7,835 nt of DNA from Nocardioides sp. (GTDB lineage: Bacteria > Actinomycetota > Actinomycetes > Propionibacteriales > Nocardioidaceae). The notes under the pieces were generated by a model. The model had not been told where the DNA came from and made no database searches. It worked only from the letters and a program-made list of their open reading frames with translations. Position 1 is the first letter of the stretch. Every line of letters begins with the position of its first letter. Location of the stretch: contig JAOPXF010000203.1 in the NCBI GenBank assembly GCA_025965295.1, positions 1 to 7,835 on the forward strand. Reading direction: 5' to 3'. This document shows positions 5,167 to 7,835 of the stretch, piece after piece. Position numbers and translations under genes: made by a program.

Positions 5167-5807
5167 CTCGTGCCGCCGTCGGACTCGGTCGCGCCGCCCG
5201 CGCACGACGCGAACGGCTCGGGCGAGGTGTGCCCGTCGGAGAACCCCGCCAGGAACAGCGCCAGGCGCGGGTCGTCGGCCCCGCTGAGCGCCAGCTGCCG
5301 CCCCCACACGGTCACGACGACCGGCGCGGGGAGACCGTCGTACGGCGACATGATGCCGTTGTCGGGCAGCGCCTCGGCCAGCGTGCCCACATCACCGGCG
5401 TCCAGCCCCGGCTCGTAGGTGATCCAGACCGCGCCGTGCTCGAGGTCGTGGACGGCGTTCTCGTCGCGGATCGGCTCGTCGTACACCCCGCAGTCGAGCC
5501 ACACCGGGTCGTGCGGGCCGCCCACGGGCGGGGTGGTCGGGTAGTCGACGTCGCCCTCGGTGTGGTCGTTGCGCAGGTCCTCGAAGACCTGGACCTCGTC
5601 GAGGTTCACCGGCCCGGCCGCCCGCCGGTCCCGCTCCGCGCGGACCTGCTGGACCACGATCGGCACCGACACGGCGAGCGTGAGCACCAGCACCGACGTG
5701 AGGAGCGCGAGCACGACCGGCGCCCTGCGCCGCTGCCCTTCCGGCCGTTCGGGCTGCTCGGGCTGATCGGGCAGCTCGGGAGGCTCCGGCGGGGGCGCCT
5801 CGGACAT
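5154..5807 (-). CDS. DUF3105 family membrane-anchored protein
   Basis: A 217-aa protein with a Pro/Glu-rich cytoplasmic tail (1-24), an RRR positive patch (26-28) and one membrane helix (about 30-53), followed by an extracytoplasmic domain. This domain carries the DUF3105 core: DYPTTPPVGGPHDPVWLDCG (88-107), the HDLEHGAVWITY segment (120-131) with H120, E123 and H124, and SPYDGLPAPVVVTVWG (154-169). C106 and C202 may form a disulfide. The conserved His-x-x-Glu-His suggests metal binding, but no function is established. The start is ATG 5807-5805, sharing one base with the stop of the preceding gene (TGATG) and preceded by GGAGGG. It is in one unit with the sigma factor and the MTH1187 protein. 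The low-complexity N-terminal tail is typical of such actinobacterial membrane proteins. Confidence 0.9.
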   Translation of the reverse strand: MSEAPPPEPPELPDQPEQPERPEGQRRRAPVVLALLTSVLVLTLAVSVPIVVQQVRAERDRRAAGPVNLDEVQVFEDLRNDHTEGDVDYPTTPPVGGPHDPVWLDCGVYDEPIRDENAVHDLEHGAVWITYEPGLDAGDVGTLAEALPDNGIMSPYDGLPAPVVVTVWGRQLALSGADDPRLALFLAGFSDGHTSPEPFASCAGGATESDGGTSTAV

Positions 5808-6106
5808 CAGCCCTCCAGCGCGCGCTCGACCCGCTCCACCTTGGCGGTGAGCTGCCCGGTGAAGCCGGGCCGGATGTCGGCCTTGAGCACGAGACCCACC
5901 CGCGGGGAGACCTCGGCGACGACCTCGACGGCGCGCTTGACGACGGCCATCACCTCGTCCCAGTCGCCCTCGATGTTCGTGAACATCGCGTTGGTCTCGT
6001 TGGGCAGGCCGGACTCACGGACGACACGGACGGCGGCCGCGACCGCCTCGGACACGCCACCCGTCTCGTCACCGGAGGTCGGGGAGATGCTGAAGGCAAC
6101 GATCAT
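5807..6106 (-). CDS. MTH1187/UPF0045 family thiamine-binding protein
   Basis: A 99-aa small cytoplasmic protein, the usual length of this ferredoxin-like-fold family (also called DUF77 or YqgV-like). Markers are the opening strand MIVAFSISPT, the AVRVVRESGL helix end (25-34), AMFTNIEGDWDEVMAVV (40-56) with the T-x-I-E-G motif, and the final strand RVGLVLKADIRPG (69-81) with the K-x-D-x-R pattern. Some relatives bind thiamine or its pyrimidine part; none is known to be an enzyme. The start is ATG 6106-6104, overlapping the sigma-factor stop by 4 bp (ATGA), with no strong ribosome binding site, so translational coupling is likely. The next gene but one (yjbQ) also belongs to a family tied to thiamine. 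Confidence 0.9.
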   Translation of the reverse strand: MIVAFSISPTSGDETGGVSEAVAAAVRVVRESGLPNETNAMFTNIEGDWDEVMAVVKRAVEVVAEVSPRVGLVLKADIRPGFTGQLTAKVERVERALEG

Positions 6107-6606
6107 GGGGCAACCGTAGCCACCGCCTCCTCGAGGTCCGGCACGAGCACCCGCAGCCGGGCCAGGGCGTCCCGGGTCTGCGACTTGACGGTGCCGACCC
6201 CGATGCCGAGGGCCTCGGCCGTCTGCCGCTCGGTCAGGTCCTCGTAGAAGCGCAGCACGACCACCGCGCGCTGCCCTGGCGCGAGCCGGAGCAAGGCGTC
6301 GCGAAGCGTCACCGTGTCGGCGACGTCATCGTCGGGAGCCGGTCGGTCGGGCAGGTGGTCGGTGCCGATCTCGCGCCAGCGCCGGCGTCGCCACCGCGAG
6401 ACGCTCTCGCGCGCCAGGATCCGGCGGACGTACGGCTCCGGGCGGTCGGCGATCCGCCCCCAGTGCGGCACCGCCTTGACCAGGGCGACCTGGACGAGGT
6501 CCTCGGCGTCCTCGTGGCTCCCGGTGAGCAGGTACGCCGTGCGCAGCAGCGCCTGCCTGCGTGCCGCCACGAACTCCTCGAAGCCGTGCCGATCAGGGTC
6601 GGACAC
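6103..6606 (-). CDS. SigE-family ECF RNA polymerase sigma factor
   Basis: A 167-aa sigma factor. Region 2 covers about residues 8-75, with FEEFVAARRQALLRTAYLLT (9-28) and the core-binding HEDAEDLVQVALVKAVPHW (31-49). An arginine-rich link (71-78) follows. Region 4 spans about 101-153, with LAPGQRAVVVLRFYEDLTER (108-127) and the helix-turn-helix ending in GVGTVKSQTRDALARL (136-151). The short length and these segments are typical of the actinobacterial SigE-family group. The start is GTG 6606-6604 with GGAGG about 5 nt before it; the frame stays open to 6999, but that part is shadow of the upstream gene. It overlaps the propeller gene by 14 bp and the MTH1187 gene by 4 bp. No separate anti-sigma gene is visible; the upstream membrane protein is the likely partner. 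Confidence 0.93.
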   Translation of the reverse strand: MSDPDRHGFEEFVAARRQALLRTAYLLTGSHEDAEDLVQVALVKAVPHWGRIADRPEPYVRRILARESVSRWRRRRWREIGTDHLPDRPAPDDDVADTVTLRDALLRLAPGQRAVVVLRFYEDLTERQTAEALGIGVGTVKSQTRDALARLRVLVPDLEEAVATVAP

Positions 6607-7835
6607 GTCGCCTCCAGAGCACCAGGGCCGACAGGGCCAGGACGACCGTGCCCGTTCCGAGCCCGCCCACCACTCGCGGGTCGAGCGGCCGTGGAGGTTC
6701 GACACCCGGCAGGGTCGGCGCCCCGAGCAGGTCGGTGGCGACCTCGATGTCCCTGGGATCCGGGAAGCGCACCAGCTGCTGGGACGCACCGGTCGAGACG
6801 GTGTCCAGGAACACCGCGCGCCCGAGGCAGCAGTCGCCCACCGCCCGCTCGACTGCCACGTGGTCCTCGTCGATCCAGGACAGCACCTCGAAAGTCCGAC
6901 CGGACGTGGGCACCCGGGCCAGCTGCACCGGCTGCACCCCGGCGCCTCTGCGTGCCGGCGGGGACCCCGCGAGGAGGCCGTTGGGGACCCCGTCCACACC
7001 CGCCTCCCGGCGCGCGCTCCTGACGCCCGCGACCCGGTCCCCGCCCGGGCTGACGACCAGACTGCCCCAGACCTCCTCGCTCAGCTCCAGCCGCCGGTCC
7101 CTGGAGCGGTCACCCAGGTCGATGACGCGGTAGCGTCGGTGCTCCGCAGCGACGGCGATGCGCCCTGCACCGGCCGAGAAGACCTCGATGTACCCGTTGC
7201 CCAAGCCGGCCAGAGCGACCGGAGCCTCGTCCGCCAGGTCCCAGACGAGAACCCGGCCGAGCCTCGAGGACGACTGGTCCATCAATGAGTCCGCGTCACC
7301 GCCGACGTACTGGCCGGCGGAGAAGACCACTCGGTCCGCGTCGGCCCAGAGCAGGAGGTAGGGGTCCAGCCCATGCTCGGTGGGGATCTTGGCGCGCCTG
7401 ACCTCGCCGGTGGCCGTGTCGTAGACGCCGAGACCGACCACGGGACCCCTGTCGCTGTTGGGCGATCCGGTCGTGGTGCCGGTGAGCCAGTAGGCGACGT
7501 GCCGGCCGTCCGGTGACAGGGCAGTGCCGGCACGCTCGGCCTCGCCGTCGGGCAGGTCCAGGAAGCGATACTCACCAGTCGTGGCCGAGATCCCGGCCAG
7601 TCCGTACGACTTCCCGGTCCACGACCCGCGCTCACCACTGACGAGGGCGGCGAGCTGACCGAGCGGCCCGGCGTCGTCCGTGCCCTCCAGCCACGGGCTC
7701 GGGGACCAGATCCGGTCCGGCAGGCCGGACCGGCCGCCCGCCGGCTGCGGGCCGTCGACCGAGGACCGCTGCCAGGTGGTGCCGGCGAGGACGCCGAGCG
7801 CGAGCACGGCTGCGCCGACGATCGCGAGCGTCCCG
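6593..7835 (-). CDS. Membrane-anchored beta-propeller-like protein, N-terminus cut by the window
   Basis: About 413 residues are visible and the reading frame continues beyond the right edge. Residue numbers here count from the codon at 7807; a GTG there is not the start, because the nine codons before it complete a hydrophobic helix (reading about TLAIVGAAVLALGVLAG). A long extracytoplasmic part carries propeller-blade phrases such as ALSPDGRHVAYWL (96-108), VYDTATGEV (128-136), VLVWDLADEAPVAL (186-199) and VVSPGGDRVAGV (251-262). It ends in a second membrane helix (about 379-398) with RRRVRP inside. So the visible part is anchored at both ends with the propeller outside. No enzyme residues are evident. 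It overlaps the sigma-factor gene by 14 bp, so a sensor or regulatory role for that sigma factor is likely but unproven. The part before the first helix, where an anti-sigma domain could sit, is not visible. Confidence 0.82.
   Translation of the reverse strand, partial: GTLAIVGAAVLALGVLAGTTWQRSSVDGPQPAGGRSGLPDRIWSPSPWLEGTDDAGPLGQLAALVSGERGSWTGKSYGLAGISATTGEYRFLDLPDGEAERAGTALSPDGRHVAYWLTGTTTGSPNSDRGPVVGLGVYDTATGEVRRAKIPTEHGLDPYLLLWADADRVVFSAGQYVGGDADSLMDQSSSRLGRVLVWDLADEAPVALAGLGNGYIEVFSAGAGRIAVAAEHRRYRVIDLGDRSRDRRLELSEEVWGSLVVSPGGDRVAGVRSARREAGVDGVPNGLLAGSPPARRGAGVQPVQLARVPTSGRTFEVLSWIDEDHVAVERAVGDCCLGRAVFLDTVSTGASQQLVRFPDPRDIEVATDLLGAPTLPGVEPPRPLDPRVVGGLGTGTVVLALSALVLWRRRVRP

Noticed and set aside
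4860..6119. A 419-codon open frame on the plus strand
   Set aside because: Antisense to yjbQ, DUF3105 and the MTH1187 gene; low-complexity arginine-rich product with no domain.
6607..6999. N-terminal extension of the sigma factor to 298 aa
   Set aside because: SigE-family proteins are about 160-180 aa; the extension is shadow of the propeller gene, and GTG 6606 has a ribosome binding site.

Overview
The window comes from a very GC-rich bacterium, most likely an actinomycete and possibly of the Nocardioides type. That placement rests on GC content, GTG starts, gene style and the SigE-family sigma factor; no marker gene here fixes the genus. Every gene I can support is on the minus strand, so transcription runs from high to low coordinates. 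No RNA gene, CRISPR array, insertion sequence or phage gene was found.

Right part (7835 to 5154): a membrane-anchored beta-propeller-like protein, cut at its N-terminus by the window edge, overlaps by 14 bp a SigE-family ECF sigma factor. The sigma gene overlaps by 4 bp a small MTH1187-family thiamine-binding-type protein, which shares one base with a membrane-anchored DUF3105 protein. The run looks like one transcription unit. A perfect 10-bp GC-rich hairpin sits on the DUF3105 stop codon and may divide it from what follows.

Middle part (5117 to 2662): a YjbQ-family protein, a Rieske non-heme iron oxygenase resembling the glycine-betaine/stachydrine demethylase (GbcA-like) clade, a YhbS-like GNAT acetyltransferase and a conserved 123-aa protein are packed with two 4-bp overlaps and one 7-bp gap. 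The oxygenase has its metal-ligand motifs, but no reductase or ferredoxin partner is present.

Left part (2577 to 1): a GAF plus SpoIIE-type (PP2C) phosphatase, a second GNAT acetyltransferase and a small hypothetical protein are separated by longer gaps holding inverted repeats. The leftmost gene (612 to 235) carries a rare TTA codon and sits between two copies of a roughly 45-bp direct repeat (34-86 and 663-707). Each copy contains the same hairpin or dyad, and one base pair differs in a compensatory way (T-A in one copy, C-G in the other). This is the most unusual structure in the window.

Nothing here is a clear defence or mobile system. The points best worth a second look are the dyad repeat around the leftmost gene, the coupled YjbQ-Rieske-GNAT cluster, and the propeller/sigma pair.
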